Shown here: positions 23,257-32,111 of the stretch, piece by piece
Layout of the letters: every line of letters begins with the position of its first letter
How positions within the stretch are numbered: the first letter of the stretch is position 1
NCBI GenBank assembly: GCA_964495885.1
Contig: CAZBWO010000010.1
Span: forward strand, 1 to 64,000
Reading direction: 5' to 3'
From: PALG01 sp964495885
GTDB lineage: Bacteria > Bacteroidota > Bacteroidia > Flavobacteriales > Flavobacteriaceae
Length of the DNA stretch: 64,000 bases
Position numbers and translations under genes: made by a program
The notes under the pieces: model-generated
Seen by the model: only the letters and a program-made list of their open reading frames with translations
What the model was told of the DNA's origin: nothing
Database searches by the model: none

Positions 23257-24423
23257 TCATCTAAACCTATTGTCTTTCAGTATATCCTTGAGTCTAGCTT
23301 TTAACTCATCTCCTGCATCCAGAATCATCTGCGGGTTGGAAGGAAAAGGAAAGAACTCATTTTTGATGAACTCCCGGTCTTCATCGGTTAGGGCTCTTTC
23401 ATCCCCCCTATAGCGGGCAAATACATTTTCAAAGATAAATTCTGTACCAAGTGGGTGGGAATTTAGAACCCTATTTCGGTCTAGGTCTTTGTAAAGTACC
23501 CTGCCGCCAACCCGAACAGCTTTTGTTTGTTCGGTATAGGTGACTTTGGCCGTTACCGTAATGTATTTATCTACCTTTATATCATTCCCCAGACTGTCTT
23601 TTTTCACATTTCCATTTCGGTCTAGGACGTATTCCCATCCATCTTTAATGCGTTCTTTCCGTAGGTATTCCTTTTCGGAAATACGTTCTGGCGAAATATT
23701 GATTTCATCAAATAATAAATCTATTCCGAAATTATAGAATAATCCTTGCTCCGGTCTAGTGTGGTATTCCGTCCAAAAATCATCAAGTCCGTAGGTGTTG
23801 AAGTCTAATAATTCCTGTTCCAATCTATACGGAATGATTTGTCCGCTGGTATTTTGCATCGCTACCAATACGAAATCGGTTCCTTGAAAATGCGCTTCTT
23901 CCAGTTTTTGGTCTACATCGAAATAATCGAGTTGCAAGTTTTTCAAATCACTGAAATACTCGTAGGCTTCCCGCGCATCCAAGACCGTATTTTGTTGTAG
24001 GTATCTGTTTCCTTCAGTAAATAGATAATCTGCAAAATTATTTTTTGCAGCAATAATTTGATTGCTATAATCCTTCAGGGTAATATTTAAATTGGAAGTG
24101 GCTACAAGCGGCCTTATTAATTCTTGTCGTTTTCCAAGATCACAATAGGTATAGTAAATCTCCCGGGTATTTGAAGGAAGGTTTTCCTTTTGAAGAAAGT
24201 TAATTCGTCTTATGTCTTCCTTTACGGCAAGCGCAAACGCTTCTTCCAAAAATGCTTTATGTGCGCTACTATTTTTACCGTTGGGATCTTTTTGCAGTTT
24301 TTTGGCCGCTAACGTAATGACTTGCTCGTAATTTCCTTGCGCCAAAAATTTCTGGTTTCGTTTAACGCTATTACACCCAAAGAGCAATAACGCCAATAGC
24401 AAAAGTGTAATTGTTTTCTTCAT
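23257..24423 (-). CDS. Lipoprotein of unknown function
   Basis: A 388-aa protein; the start at 24423 places a lipoprotein signal (MKKTITLLLLALLLFGCNS, lipid Cys17) at the N-terminus. Residues about 25-190 look helical and TPR-like (KFLAQGNYEQVITLAAKKL; EAYEYFSDLKNL). The C-terminal half is rich in charged strands (ITVTAKVTYTEQTKAVRVGG) and ends in helices. A short Asp/Arg-rich piece (DLDRNRVLNSHP) is notable. It lies 49 nt downstream of fahA on the same strand. I do not recognise the family. Confidence 0.75.
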   Translation of the reverse strand: MKKTITLLLLALLLFGCNSVKRNQKFLAQGNYEQVITLAAKKLQKDPNGKNSSAHKAFLEEAFALAVKEDIRRINFLQKENLPSNTREIYYTYCDLGKRQELIRPLVATSNLNITLKDYSNQIIAAKNNFADYLFTEGNRYLQQNTVLDAREAYEYFSDLKNLQLDYFDVDQKLEEAHFQGTDFVLVAMQNTSGQIIPYRLEQELLDFNTYGLDDFWTEYHTRPEQGLFYNFGIDLLFDEINISPERISEKEYLRKERIKDGWEYVLDRNGNVKKDSLGNDIKVDKYITVTAKVTYTEQTKAVRVGGRVLYKDLDRNRVLNSHPLGTEFIFENVFARYRGDERALTDEDREFIKNEFFPFPSNPQMILDAGDELKARLKDILKDNRFR

Positions 24424-24472
24424 AACGGAAATAGTTTGGTTCTGCCAAAGATAATACAATGGGTGTGCCAAA

Positions 24473-25753
24473 CTAGATTTCGCGTGCAGGAAGCACTTTT
24501 CCACTACACTCCCCAAACCCAATACGTACTTTTTCATTTTCACAGTATCCCCGAAGAATTACCGTATCTCCATCTTCAATAAATTTACGTTGGGTTCCGT
24601 TACTTAAAGTAAGGGGTTTGGTTCCTTTCCAGGAAAGCTCCAACATAGAACCATAGCTATCTGGGGTGGGGCCTGAAATGGTTCCACTACCCATCATATC
24701 ACCACTTCTAACATTACAGCCGTTTACTGTATGGTGGGTAAGTTGCTGGATCATGGACCAATACATATATTTGAAGTTAGACTTGCAAACTATGTTTTCT
24801 TCTCCATCTTCAGGTTGAATAATGGCTTCTAAGTGAATATTATAATTATTTTTTCCCTTTTGCTGAAGATAGGGAAGTGGTTTGGGATCTTGGGCTGGAC
24901 CTTCTACCCGAAACGGTTGTAACGCATCCAGCGTTACAATCCATGGGGATATGGTAGAGGCAAAACTTTTTCCCAAAAATGGGCCCAATGGAACATATTC
25001 CCACGCCTGAATGTCACGCGCACTCCAATCATTGAAAAGTACCAATCCAAAAATATTTTCTTCCGCTTCGGCAATAGCGAGGGGTTTTCCTAGGTCATTG
25101 GCCGCAGTGGTGATAAATGCCATTTCCAATTCAAAATCCAATAATTTGGAAGGGCCAAACCCGGGCTTACCATCTTCGCCTGGTTTGGTCTGTCCAACCG
25201 GTCTTCTAATAGAAGTTCCAGAAGGCACGATAGAAGAGCTTCTTCCGTGGTATCCAATGGGGATATGCAGCCAATTGGGAAGCAATGCATTTTCAGGATC
25301 CCGAAACAAGGAGCCTACATTGGTTGCATGTTCCTTACTGGCGTAGAAATCGGTGTAGTCACCTACATCTACGGGAAGTTGCATTTCAATTTCATCTAAT
25401 TTAAAAAGTACTTTGTCTTTATGGGCTTCATTATCACGAAGCTTTCCGTTTTCCCTTAGGAAAATATCAGAAATTCTTTTGCGTACCAATCGCCAGGTCT
25501 TTCTTCCATCTGCAATAAAATCATTCAAACTATCCTGAAGGAACATATCATCTGTAATTCCGGTACCTTCAAAATAGCCTAATTGCGCCATGGCACCAAG
25601 ATCAATGGCAGTGTCACCAATTCTTGTGCCTATGGTAATGACATCATCTCTTGTTAAAAATACACCGAAAGGGATATTCTGAATGGGAAAATCACTATTC
25701 GCTGGAACGTCCAACCAGGTTTTTCTTGAAGGATCGTTAGTAGTAAAGGGCAT
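24473..25753 (-). CDS. fahA: Fumarylacetoacetase
   Basis: A 426-aa enzyme hydrolysing fumarylacetoacetate to fumarate and acetoacetate, the last step of tyrosine/homogentisate breakdown. The N-domain is FAA_hydrolase_N-like. The catalytic C-domain shows DFYASKEHATNVGSLFR, IPIGYHGRSSSIVPSG, DFELEMAF, the NDWSARDIQAWEYVPLGPFLGK stretch, and MMGSGTISG near the end. Length matches the eukaryote-like family. It is divergent from glyA, a common flavobacterial neighbour. Confidence 0.95.
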   Translation of the reverse strand: MPFTTNDPSRKTWLDVPANSDFPIQNIPFGVFLTRDDVITIGTRIGDTAIDLGAMAQLGYFEGTGITDDMFLQDSLNDFIADGRKTWRLVRKRISDIFLRENGKLRDNEAHKDKVLFKLDEIEMQLPVDVGDYTDFYASKEHATNVGSLFRDPENALLPNWLHIPIGYHGRSSSIVPSGTSIRRPVGQTKPGEDGKPGFGPSKLLDFELEMAFITTAANDLGKPLAIAEAEENIFGLVLFNDWSARDIQAWEYVPLGPFLGKSFASTISPWIVTLDALQPFRVEGPAQDPKPLPYLQQKGKNNYNIHLEAIIQPEDGEENIVCKSNFKYMYWSMIQQLTHHTVNGCNVRSGDMMGSGTISGPTPDSYGSMLELSWKGTKPLTLSNGTQRKFIEDGDTVILRGYCENEKVRIGFGECSGKVLPAREI

Positions 25754-25827
25754 AATTGGGATTTTTGATTGTTCGTAAATTGTTAATCAAATATATAATT
25801 TCTTCTTATCTAACCCTAGGCATTTTG

Positions 25828-25835
25828 TATTTTTG
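25828..25835 (+). promoter_or_regulatory. -7 box TATTTTTG of glyA
   Basis: A perfect TAnnTTTG element, 23 nt before the glyA ATG. No good -33 TTTG at the right spacing was seen. Confidence 0.5.
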
Positions 25836-25858
25836 GTTTTTATTAACTTTTTCTGAAA

Positions 25859-27136
25859 ATGATCCCAAGAGACCAACAAATTTTTGAATTGATAGATGCC
25901 GAAAAAGAACGGCAAATAAAAGGATTGGAACTCATTGCTTCCGAAAACTTCGTAAGCCCCCAAGTGATGGAAGCTGCGGGCAGTGTCCTCACTAATAAAT
26001 ATGCTGAAGGCTACCCAGGAAAACGCTATTACGGGGGTTGTGAAGTAGTGGATGAGGTGGAAAATATTGCCATTGAAAGGGCAAAGACCCTTTTCAATGC
26101 TGCATATGCAAATGTACAGCCCCATAGTGGCTCTCAAGCAAATACAGCTGTTTTTGCAGCTTGCCTTCAACCGGGAGATACGTTTCTAGGTTTTGATTTG
26201 GCGCATGGGGGACACTTGACGCATGGTAGCCCTGTGAATTTTTCTGGAAAGTTATATCGTCCCACGTTTTATGGCGTTGACGCCGAAACAGGCCGTATCG
26301 ATATGAATAAAGTAGCCGATATTGCAAAAAAGGAACAACCAAAGATGATTATTGCTGGGGCATCTGCCTACTCGCGTGAATTTGATTATAAAGCATTTCG
26401 GGAGATTGCAGATAGCGTTGGAGCCATTCTTTTGGCAGATATTGCGCACCCAGCGGGTCTCATTGCCAAGGGGATTATTGGAGATCCATTACCACATTGT
26501 CACGTAGTCACTACAACTACCCATAAAACATTGCGCGGACCAAGAGGAGGGATGATTTTAATGGGAACCGATTTTGAAAATCCGTTTGGGGAAACTTTTA
26601 AAAGTGGAAAACCCAAAATGATGTCTTCCTTGCTTAACAGTGGTATTTTCCCTGGCAACCAAGGTGGGCCATTAGAGCACATCATCGCTGCCAAGGCAAT
26701 TGCCTTTGGCGAAGCGCTCACAGATGAGTTCCTGCATTATATGGTTCAGGTGAAGAAAAATGCTGCCGTGATGGCGCAGGCGTTTGTTGACAAAGGATAT
26801 AAAATTATTTCCGAAGGAACAGATAACCATATGATGCTCATTGATTTGCGCAATAAAAATATCACTGGGAAAGAGGCCGAAGAGGCACTTGGGAAAGCAG
26901 ATATCACCGTGAATAAGAATATGGTACCGTTTGACGACCAGTCCCCATTTGTAACCAGTGGTATTCGTGTAGGCACTGCAGCAGTAACCACTCGTGGTTT
27001 AGGAGCAGATGATATGCCCAAGGTGGTTGCCTTGATTGATGAGGTTATCACGAATCATGAAGACGAGGCTGGTTTGGAAAGTATTGCCGAAAAAGTGAAC
27101 GCTTTAATGGAGGATCGTCCATTATTTAAAAACTAA
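25859..27136 (+). CDS. glyA: Serine hydroxymethyltransferase
   Basis: A 425-aa PLP enzyme interconverting serine and glycine with tetrahydrofolate, the main C1 source. It carries ELIASENFVS, YAEGYPGKRYYGG, the PLP-lysine segment VTTTTHKTLRGPRGG, and a conserved C-terminus. Length is standard. The GNAT gene follows 4 nt after the stop, so the two are probably co-transcribed. Confidence 0.97.
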   Translation: MIPRDQQIFELIDAEKERQIKGLELIASENFVSPQVMEAAGSVLTNKYAEGYPGKRYYGGCEVVDEVENIAIERAKTLFNAAYANVQPHSGSQANTAVFAACLQPGDTFLGFDLAHGGHLTHGSPVNFSGKLYRPTFYGVDAETGRIDMNKVADIAKKEQPKMIIAGASAYSREFDYKAFREIADSVGAILLADIAHPAGLIAKGIIGDPLPHCHVVTTTTHKTLRGPRGGMILMGTDFENPFGETFKSGKPKMMSSLLNSGIFPGNQGGPLEHIIAAKAIAFGEALTDEFLHYMVQVKKNAAVMAQAFVDKGYKIISEGTDNHMMLIDLRNKNITGKEAEEALGKADITVNKNMVPFDDQSPFVTSGIRVGTAAVTTRGLGADDMPKVVALIDEVITNHEDEAGLESIAEKVNALMEDRPLFKN

Positions 27137-27140
27137 AAAT

Positions 27141-27632
27141 TTGTTTCAAACTTCGCGATTGTATCTTCGGAAGCTTTCTGTATTGGATGCTCCTTTTGTG
27201 TTTGAGTTGATGAATAGCCCTGGCTGGTTGGAATTTATTGGGGATAGGGGAGTAGATACGCTGGAAAAAGCGGAAGCTTACATCGAAGATCGGTATTTGA
27301 AGTATGAAAACGGACTCGGAAATTTCTTGGTTACCCTTAGCAGTAGTGCTATTCCCATAGGAACTTGCGGATTATATCAACGGGATAATTTAGACCACCC
27401 AGATTTGGGATTTGCTTTTCACCCAGATTTTATGGGTAAGGGATACGCTTTCGAAGCTGCTTCGGCAATTATGGGGTATGCTACAGAAAACCTTCAGATT
27501 CCAAAAGTATTGGCTTTTACACTTCCTGAAAATAAACGATCCATCAATTTGCTGAAGAAATTGGGTTTTAAACAGAAGGGGCCTTACCGCTTGCCAGATG
27601 ATTCCGAAGAACTATTGCTATTTTCCCATTAA
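27141..27632 (+). CDS. GNAT family N-acetyltransferase
   Basis: A 163-aa protein of the RimJ/RimL-like acetyltransferase group. The start is a TTG at 27141, 4 nt after the glyA stop; no ATG or GTG fits the conserved N-terminus (FQTSRLYLRKLSVLDAPFVF). The acetyl-CoA loop is FHPDFMGKGYAFEAA, and PENKRSINLLKKLGF is the usual late motif. The substrate (protein N-terminus, amino acid or other) cannot be read from sequence. Confidence 0.88.
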   Translation: MFQTSRLYLRKLSVLDAPFVFELMNSPGWLEFIGDRGVDTLEKAEAYIEDRYLKYENGLGNFLVTLSSSAIPIGTCGLYQRDNLDHPDLGFAFHPDFMGKGYAFEAASAIMGYATENLQIPKVLAFTLPENKRSINLLKKLGFKQKGPYRLPDDSEELLLFSH

Positions 27633-27640
27633 GTTACCCA

Positions 27641-29188
27641 TTATCCTTCGGGATCTGGAAATACCGTAGCTTCATAAGCACCAGCATCAGGAGCGGTGGC
27701 ACTTCTGTTAGTGCCATTAAGATCAATAGGCACTTGTGCGGAAATTTCAGGGTCTCCAATTCCTTCTGCTGCTGAAGTTCCTTCTTCAATATTTAAATTA
27801 TTGGTCTCTGGATCTTGAAATATAGGATCTTGATTCCTTACACAATTCTCATATAATTCAGGGTTTCCGAAGTCATAACTAGACAAACCTACAAATTCCC
27901 CTTGCGGATCTTCAAAACGGAATAGCGTATTGGAAAATTTAAAATTGAAGGCTCCTTGATTGTTTTTTGTGAAGAGGACTTCCCTTTGTTCACTTCCGTA
28001 GATAATACAATTATTGAAATTAGCTTCTTCCAAATCGAATACCAACAGTTGCTCGCCGGTATCCAATACATTGTCAATAGTAACTGCGGGAAATTGCCTG
28101 AAACTATTATCCCAATAATTTCCAAAGGTGCAATGGTTAAACGTATACCGTCCTCCCAAGGAACAAGCCAAGGAAGATTGCCCGCTATTTGAAATCACAA
28201 CATTTTCACCATATACATCGCCTGTTTGCGCCAAAAGCCCAACATTGGAACTATTATAGATTTGAACATTCCGAAGCGTTAAGGTACGATCCCCATCATT
28301 GCTATCCATTAAAATACCTGCAATGCCATTTTTAATGGTGGTATAGCTAAACTCGTGGTCTGTACTACCAGCAGTAAGCCAAATAGTACCCCATTGGCCG
28401 GGCACATCGGCGAAGTCTGGTTCGAGTCGGTCCCCTTCAAAAATAATTTCATTTTCCAAGGCTTCGGGATCACTACTGGGTGCTCCAATAGCCTTGATGG
28501 TTCCTTGATTGGCAACCAAAAGACCACTACTTGCGTGAAAGTGTATCCTTGCACCGGGCTGTACTGTTAAGGTTTTATTGGAAGGAACCGCAGCATAACC
28601 ATAAATAACATATGGTTTTTGGTTGGTAAAAGTGAGTTCGTCATCATCCAAGAAGAAACCTTCAATTTCTACAGCATCTTCGCCTTGCCCTAGGGTAAGA
28701 GTTTCAAAGATGCCATTTCCTAAATCTGCAGGAAATAAAAATACGGCGTCTTGGATAAGGGTCACCAATTCAACTCTTTGCTCATTACCGCCACTATCAA
28801 ATAAAATCTGGTCTGTGTATAAAAATTGGCTATCGTTAGTTTGGGTAGCCACATCTACTGTAGTTTCAATAAAAATAAAAATACTATCGTTTGCCAGTAC
28901 CTGCACATCTTCAAAGTTTTTTCCAGGGACACCATCTACATTCAAACGGTAAAAAGAATTTTCACCTTGTGCCAATCGTACGGTAGGGATATTGATATCT
29001 TCGTCGCTGTTGTTGTAGACTTTTAGATTGTAGGTACTGGAACCAATGTTTGTAAATACCGTATCCAAAAACACGGTATCCTTTGAAAATTCAAGGTTTC
29101 CGGTACTATCAACATAATCAAAGTCGTTTCGGCAGGAGCTCCAAAGAATCAAGCTGGCGATAACCGCCAATCCGTACAAATACTTCAT
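27641..29188 (-). CDS. Lipoprotein with right-handed beta-helix character
   Basis: A 515-aa lipoprotein (MKYLYGLAVIASLILWSSC, lipid Cys19). Residues about 25-170 form strands that resemble an Ig-like beta-sandwich. From about 200 to 420 there are successive short strands with Asn and Gly turns (TLRNVQIYNSSNVGLLAQTG, NCIIYGSE) that suggest a right-handed parallel beta-helix. The end reads SATAPDAGAYEA, the usual closing of pectate-lyase-like proteins. No catalytic site was recognised. It is convergent with the GNAT gene, 8 nt apart. Confidence 0.75.
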   Translation of the reverse strand: MKYLYGLAVIASLILWSSCRNDFDYVDSTGNLEFSKDTVFLDTVFTNIGSSTYNLKVYNNSDEDINIPTVRLAQGENSFYRLNVDGVPGKNFEDVQVLANDSIFIFIETTVDVATQTNDSQFLYTDQILFDSGGNEQRVELVTLIQDAVFLFPADLGNGIFETLTLGQGEDAVEIEGFFLDDDELTFTNQKPYVIYGYAAVPSNKTLTVQPGARIHFHASSGLLVANQGTIKAIGAPSSDPEALENEIIFEGDRLEPDFADVPGQWGTIWLTAGSTDHEFSYTTIKNGIAGILMDSNDGDRTLTLRNVQIYNSSNVGLLAQTGDVYGENVVISNSGQSSLACSLGGRYTFNHCTFGNYWDNSFRQFPAVTIDNVLDTGEQLLVFDLEEANFNNCIIYGSEQREVLFTKNNQGAFNFKFSNTLFRFEDPQGEFVGLSSYDFGNPELYENCVRNQDPIFQDPETNNLNIEEGTSAAEGIGDPEISAQVPIDLNGTNRSATAPDAGAYEATVFPDPEG

Positions 29189-29250
29189 GAGGTAAATTTT
29201 TGTAAAAATATAACTTTTTAAAGGACTGATTATTATTTTACTTACAAGGA

Positions 29251-30294
29251 TTATTTTTCTACTACTTTAATTTTAAACATCGTATCCCAATTCTTTCCCG
29301 TAACATACAATATGTTAGGTTCATCTTTATAGGCAATTCCATTAAGCACATCCAGAGTAGTGTGTTGTAATACTTCAGCTTGAAGTCCTTTTAGATTAAT
29401 AACGCCTTCCACAGCACCACTACTTGGATTTACAATAGCAATGGCATCTTTTTGATAGATATTGGCGTAGATTTTTCCATCTACCCATTCTAATTCATTC
29501 ACATTGTCAATCACCCTTTTATGGGTATATATTTCTATAAAATCTTCCTCGGCAAGATTGTTGGGATTGAGGGTCCAAATTTTTTCGGTACCATCACTTT
29601 TGTATATTTTATTTCCATCATTACAAAGACCCCAACCTTCCTTACTTTTATTGTAGACAAAAGAGCCTTTGCGCTCCAATGTTTTTAGGTCATAAATAAA
29701 ACCAGTGTTTTCACGCCAAGTTAATTGATAAATTTTATCATTTAGAATGGTAAGACCTTCCCCAAAATACTGTGCATTTAAATCTACTTTTTGAAGTACT
29801 TCCCCGGTTTTGTAATTGGTTTTCCGAAGGGAGGAACGTGTTTTTTGCCCCGTACTCTCATAAAGGGTATCTCCATAAAATTCCAAACCTTGCGTATAGG
29901 CTTCTATATCGTGCGGAAATCGTTCCAATACTTCATATCCATATAAGATGGGAGGTGTTGAAGCGGTGACCGTAATAAGGTTAGCGACTTCATATGTTTT
30001 TCCTTCTGAAGTAATGAACGCCCGCAAGGTTCTCTTTCCCATTTTTACTTTGGAAAGGGAAAGGGTGTTGCTTTCCATCGTTTCTCCTTCGTCTATTGCG
30101 TATGCCACATTTTCAATAGGTTTATTTTTCTTATTGGTAATCTGAAGGGATAACTCATCTTCCTGTTGATAGCTTTTTTTTGAATTCTCAATTTTGATAG
30201 CAAAAAGTGCATTGCTATTTTCATTGTCATCGCCACAACAGACAAAAATGCTGATACTGAGTACCAGTAGGGTTATTTTTATGAAATACTTCAT
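29251..30294 (-). CDS. Glutaminyl-peptide cyclotransferase-like lipoprotein
   Basis: A 347-aa protein. The C-terminal 230 residues match the five-bladed propeller glutamine cyclotransferase family (PF05096): FPHDIEAYTQGLEF, LYESTGQKTRSSLRK, YQLTWRE, EGWGLCNDG, and the end ILYVTGKNWDTMFKI. The N-terminus is a lipoprotein signal (ISIFVCCGDD) followed by an added domain of about 90 residues. The enzyme converts N-terminal glutamine to pyroglutamate, here on the envelope. It is divergent from the SRP RNA gene. Confidence 0.9.
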   Translation of the reverse strand: MKYFIKITLLVLSISIFVCCGDDNENSNALFAIKIENSKKSYQQEDELSLQITNKKNKPIENVAYAIDEGETMESNTLSLSKVKMGKRTLRAFITSEGKTYEVANLITVTASTPPILYGYEVLERFPHDIEAYTQGLEFYGDTLYESTGQKTRSSLRKTNYKTGEVLQKVDLNAQYFGEGLTILNDKIYQLTWRENTGFIYDLKTLERKGSFVYNKSKEGWGLCNDGNKIYKSDGTEKIWTLNPNNLAEEDFIEIYTHKRVIDNVNELEWVDGKIYANIYQKDAIAIVNPSSGAVEGVINLKGLQAEVLQHTTLDVLNGIAYKDEPNILYVTGKNWDTMFKIKVVEK

Positions 30295-30346
30295 GTATGA
30301 TCAATTTTTGTGGCAAGATAGCCAATAATAATTGATGGATAAAATG

Positions 30347-30378
30347 TTTGTGCAAGCTTAAAAAGCACCGTATATTTG
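30347..30378 (+). promoter_or_regulatory. Consensus Bacteroidota promoter of the SRP RNA
   Basis: TTTG at 30347-30350, an exact 20-nt spacer, and TATATTTG at 30371-30378. This is a perfect match to TTTG-N20-TAnnTTTG. The predicted transcript start near 30383 coincides with the first paired base of the SRP RNA. Confidence 0.92.
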
Positions 30379-30382
30379 CATC

Positions 30383-30477
30383 GGCAAGTCCTACACAACC
30401 AGCTCCTGTTGAATCCCCCAGGGCGGGAACGCAGCAAGGGTAGACGGTCGTAGCGGTGTGATGTAGGTAGCTTGCCA
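30383..30477 (+). ncRNA. ffs: Signal recognition particle RNA, small bacterial type
   Basis: A 95-nt hairpin RNA that binds Ffh and guides ribosomes making membrane proteins. GGCAAG at the 5' side pairs with CTTGCC at the 3' end. The conserved apical core is seen as the GGGCGGGAACGCAGCAAGGG segment (30421-30440), including the GGAA tetraloop region and asymmetric bulge. A run of nine Ts (30478-30486) follows the closing stem and terminates transcription. It is the small (4.5S-like) form without an Alu domain. Confidence 0.95.
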
Positions 30478-30483
30478 TTTTTT

Positions 30484-30515
30484 TTTGGATTCTTTCTCCC
30501 AACTTCCCATCTTTG
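30484..30515 (+). promoter_or_regulatory. Promoter of the SDR gene overlapping the SRP terminator
   Basis: TTTG at 30484-30487, an exact 20-nt spacer, then CATCTTTG at 30508-30515 (7 of 8 to TAnnTTTG). Its -33 box uses the last Ts of the SRP RNA terminator. Transcription would start about 10 nt before the SDR start codon. Confidence 0.6.
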
Positions 30516-30531
30516 TGCGCAATACATTCAT

Positions 30532-31338
30532 ATGTCAAAAGTAGTATTTATTACAGGCGCTTCTTCTGGTATTGGAAAAGCAATGGCTTTATACCTTCAT
30601 GAAAAGGGATACCGTGTTTACGGTACGAGTAGAAATCCATCAAAATATAAAGGATTTCCTTTTCCGCTTTTGGTAATGGACGTGACCAATCCGGAGAGTG
30701 TTGAACAGGCCATTTCAACAGTCTGTGCAGAAACGCAACAATTGGATGTATTGATTAATAATGCCGGAATGGGAATCACCGGTCCTTTGGAAGAAACCCC
30801 TAAAGAAGAAATAGCCAAAGCTTTTGATACCAACTTCTACGGACCTTTGGCAGTGATCAAGGCAGTGCTTCCACAGATGCGAAAACAAAAAAGCGGTTTG
30901 GTTATTAACATCACTTCCATTGCCGGCTACATGGGATTACCCTACCGTGGAATTTATTCTGCAACGAAGGCTGCTCTGGAAGTTGCTGCGGAAGCATACC
31001 GCATGGAAATTCGGACTTTTGGGATCCAAATGACCAATGTGGCTCCAGGTGATTTTGCCACCAATATTGCAGCAGGTCGTTACCATGCTCCTGTCGTAGA
31101 AGGGTCTCCTTATAAAAAACAATATGCTGAAAGTTTGCAAACCATGAATGAGCATGTAGATGCTGGGGATGATCCAATGCTCATGGCGAAGGCCATTCAT
31201 AAAATTATCGAAACACAAACCCCCAAAGTTCATTATAGGGTGGGATCAAGGCTTCAGAAATTTTCCATCATCCTTAAAAAGTGCTTGCCAGATCGAATGT
31301 ACGAACGAATGCTTTTAAAGCATTACAAATTGAAATAG
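30532..31338 (+). CDS. Short-chain dehydrogenase/reductase
   Basis: A 268-aa classical SDR. The start at 30532 fits the promoter above and the Rossmann N-terminus FITGASSGIGKAMA (TGxxxGxG). NNAG (LINNAGMG), the catalytic Ser (NITSIAGYMG) and YSATKAALE (YxxxK) are all in place. The long C-terminal substrate arm contains NVAPGDFATNI. It probably oxidises or reduces an alcohol or keto group with NAD(P); substrate unknown. Confidence 0.9.
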   Translation: MSKVVFITGASSGIGKAMALYLHEKGYRVYGTSRNPSKYKGFPFPLLVMDVTNPESVEQAISTVCAETQQLDVLINNAGMGITGPLEETPKEEIAKAFDTNFYGPLAVIKAVLPQMRKQKSGLVINITSIAGYMGLPYRGIYSATKAALEVAAEAYRMEIRTFGIQMTNVAPGDFATNIAAGRYHAPVVEGSPYKKQYAESLQTMNEHVDAGDDPMLMAKAIHKIIETQTPKVHYRVGSRLQKFSIILKKCLPDRMYERMLLKHYKLK

Positions 31339-31398
31339 GTTGTTAAAAAACCTTTTGAAACTTTTTTGGGAAAGTTCCTTCGGAAACAAAACCTTCCG

Positions 31399-31406
31399 TA
31401 TTTTTG
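31399..31406 (+). promoter_or_regulatory. -7 box TATTTTTG of the transaldolase-family gene
   Basis: A perfect TAnnTTTG element, 22 nt upstream of the ATG at 31429. The -33 region is not clear. Confidence 0.45.
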
Positions 31407-31428
31407 TACCGAATTCAAACTATACTTC

Positions 31429-32082
31429 ATGAAATTTTTTATTGATACCGCCAATCTAGCGCAAATTAAGGAAGCGCAGAACCTTGGGGTCCTAGATGGT
31501 GTTACTACCAACCCTTCACTAATGGCGAAGGAAGGAATTACTGGCCGAAACAACATCCTAAAGCATTACGTAGACATTTGTAATATCGTGGAAGGGGATG
31601 TTTCCGCAGAAGTGATCGCTACCGATTTTGAGGGCATGGTAAAAGAAGGGGAAGAATTGGCCTCCTTACACGAGCAAATTGTGGTAAAGGTACCCATGAT
31701 TAAAGAAGGGGTGAAGGCGATAAAGTATTTTTCAGATAACGACATTAGAACCAATTGTACGTTGGTCTTTTCAGCCGGACAAGCACTTTTGGCTGCCAAG
31801 GCAGGAGCTACCTATGTATCGCCTTTTATTGGTAGGTTGGATGATATTTCCACAGACGGACTTAACCTCATCGCGGAAATACGTCTGATATATGACAACT
31901 ACGGATTTGAAACTCAAATCTTGGCTGCCTCTGTACGGCATACCATGCACGTTCTTGAATGTGCTAAAATTGGTGCAGACGTGATGACTGGACCATTATC
32001 TTCCATTGAAGGGCTCTTGAAACATCCGTTGACCGATATTGGCTTGGAAAAATTTCTTGCAGATTATAAAAAAGGTAATTAA
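31429..32082 (+). CDS. Transaldolase / fructose-6-phosphate aldolase family enzyme
   Basis: A 217-aa TIM-barrel enzyme of the small transaldolase (TalC/FSA) type. The start at 31429 gives MKFFIDTANLAQIKEA. TNPSLMAKEG, the Schiff-base lysine in VVKVPM, NCTLVFSAGQALLAAKAGA and SPFIGRLDD are the family landmarks. It moves a dihydroxyacetone unit in the pentose phosphate pathway, or cleaves fructose 6-phosphate; the subfamily cannot be told from sequence alone. A terminator follows. Confidence 0.93.
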   Translation: MKFFIDTANLAQIKEAQNLGVLDGVTTNPSLMAKEGITGRNNILKHYVDICNIVEGDVSAEVIATDFEGMVKEGEELASLHEQIVVKVPMIKEGVKAIKYFSDNDIRTNCTLVFSAGQALLAAKAGATYVSPFIGRLDDISTDGLNLIAEIRLIYDNYGFETQILAASVRHTMHVLECAKIGADVMTGPLSSIEGLLKHPLTDIGLEKFLADYKKGN

Positions 32083-32086
32083 TGTA

Positions 32087-32108
32087 AGGGCTCCGGAAAC
32101 GGAGCCTT
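32087..32108 (+). terminator. Intrinsic terminator after the transaldolase-family gene
   Basis: GGCTCCG and CGGAGCC pair around a GAAA loop, followed by seven Ts on the + strand, ending just before the convergent gene at 32112. Confidence 0.92.
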
Positions 32109-32111
32109 TTT

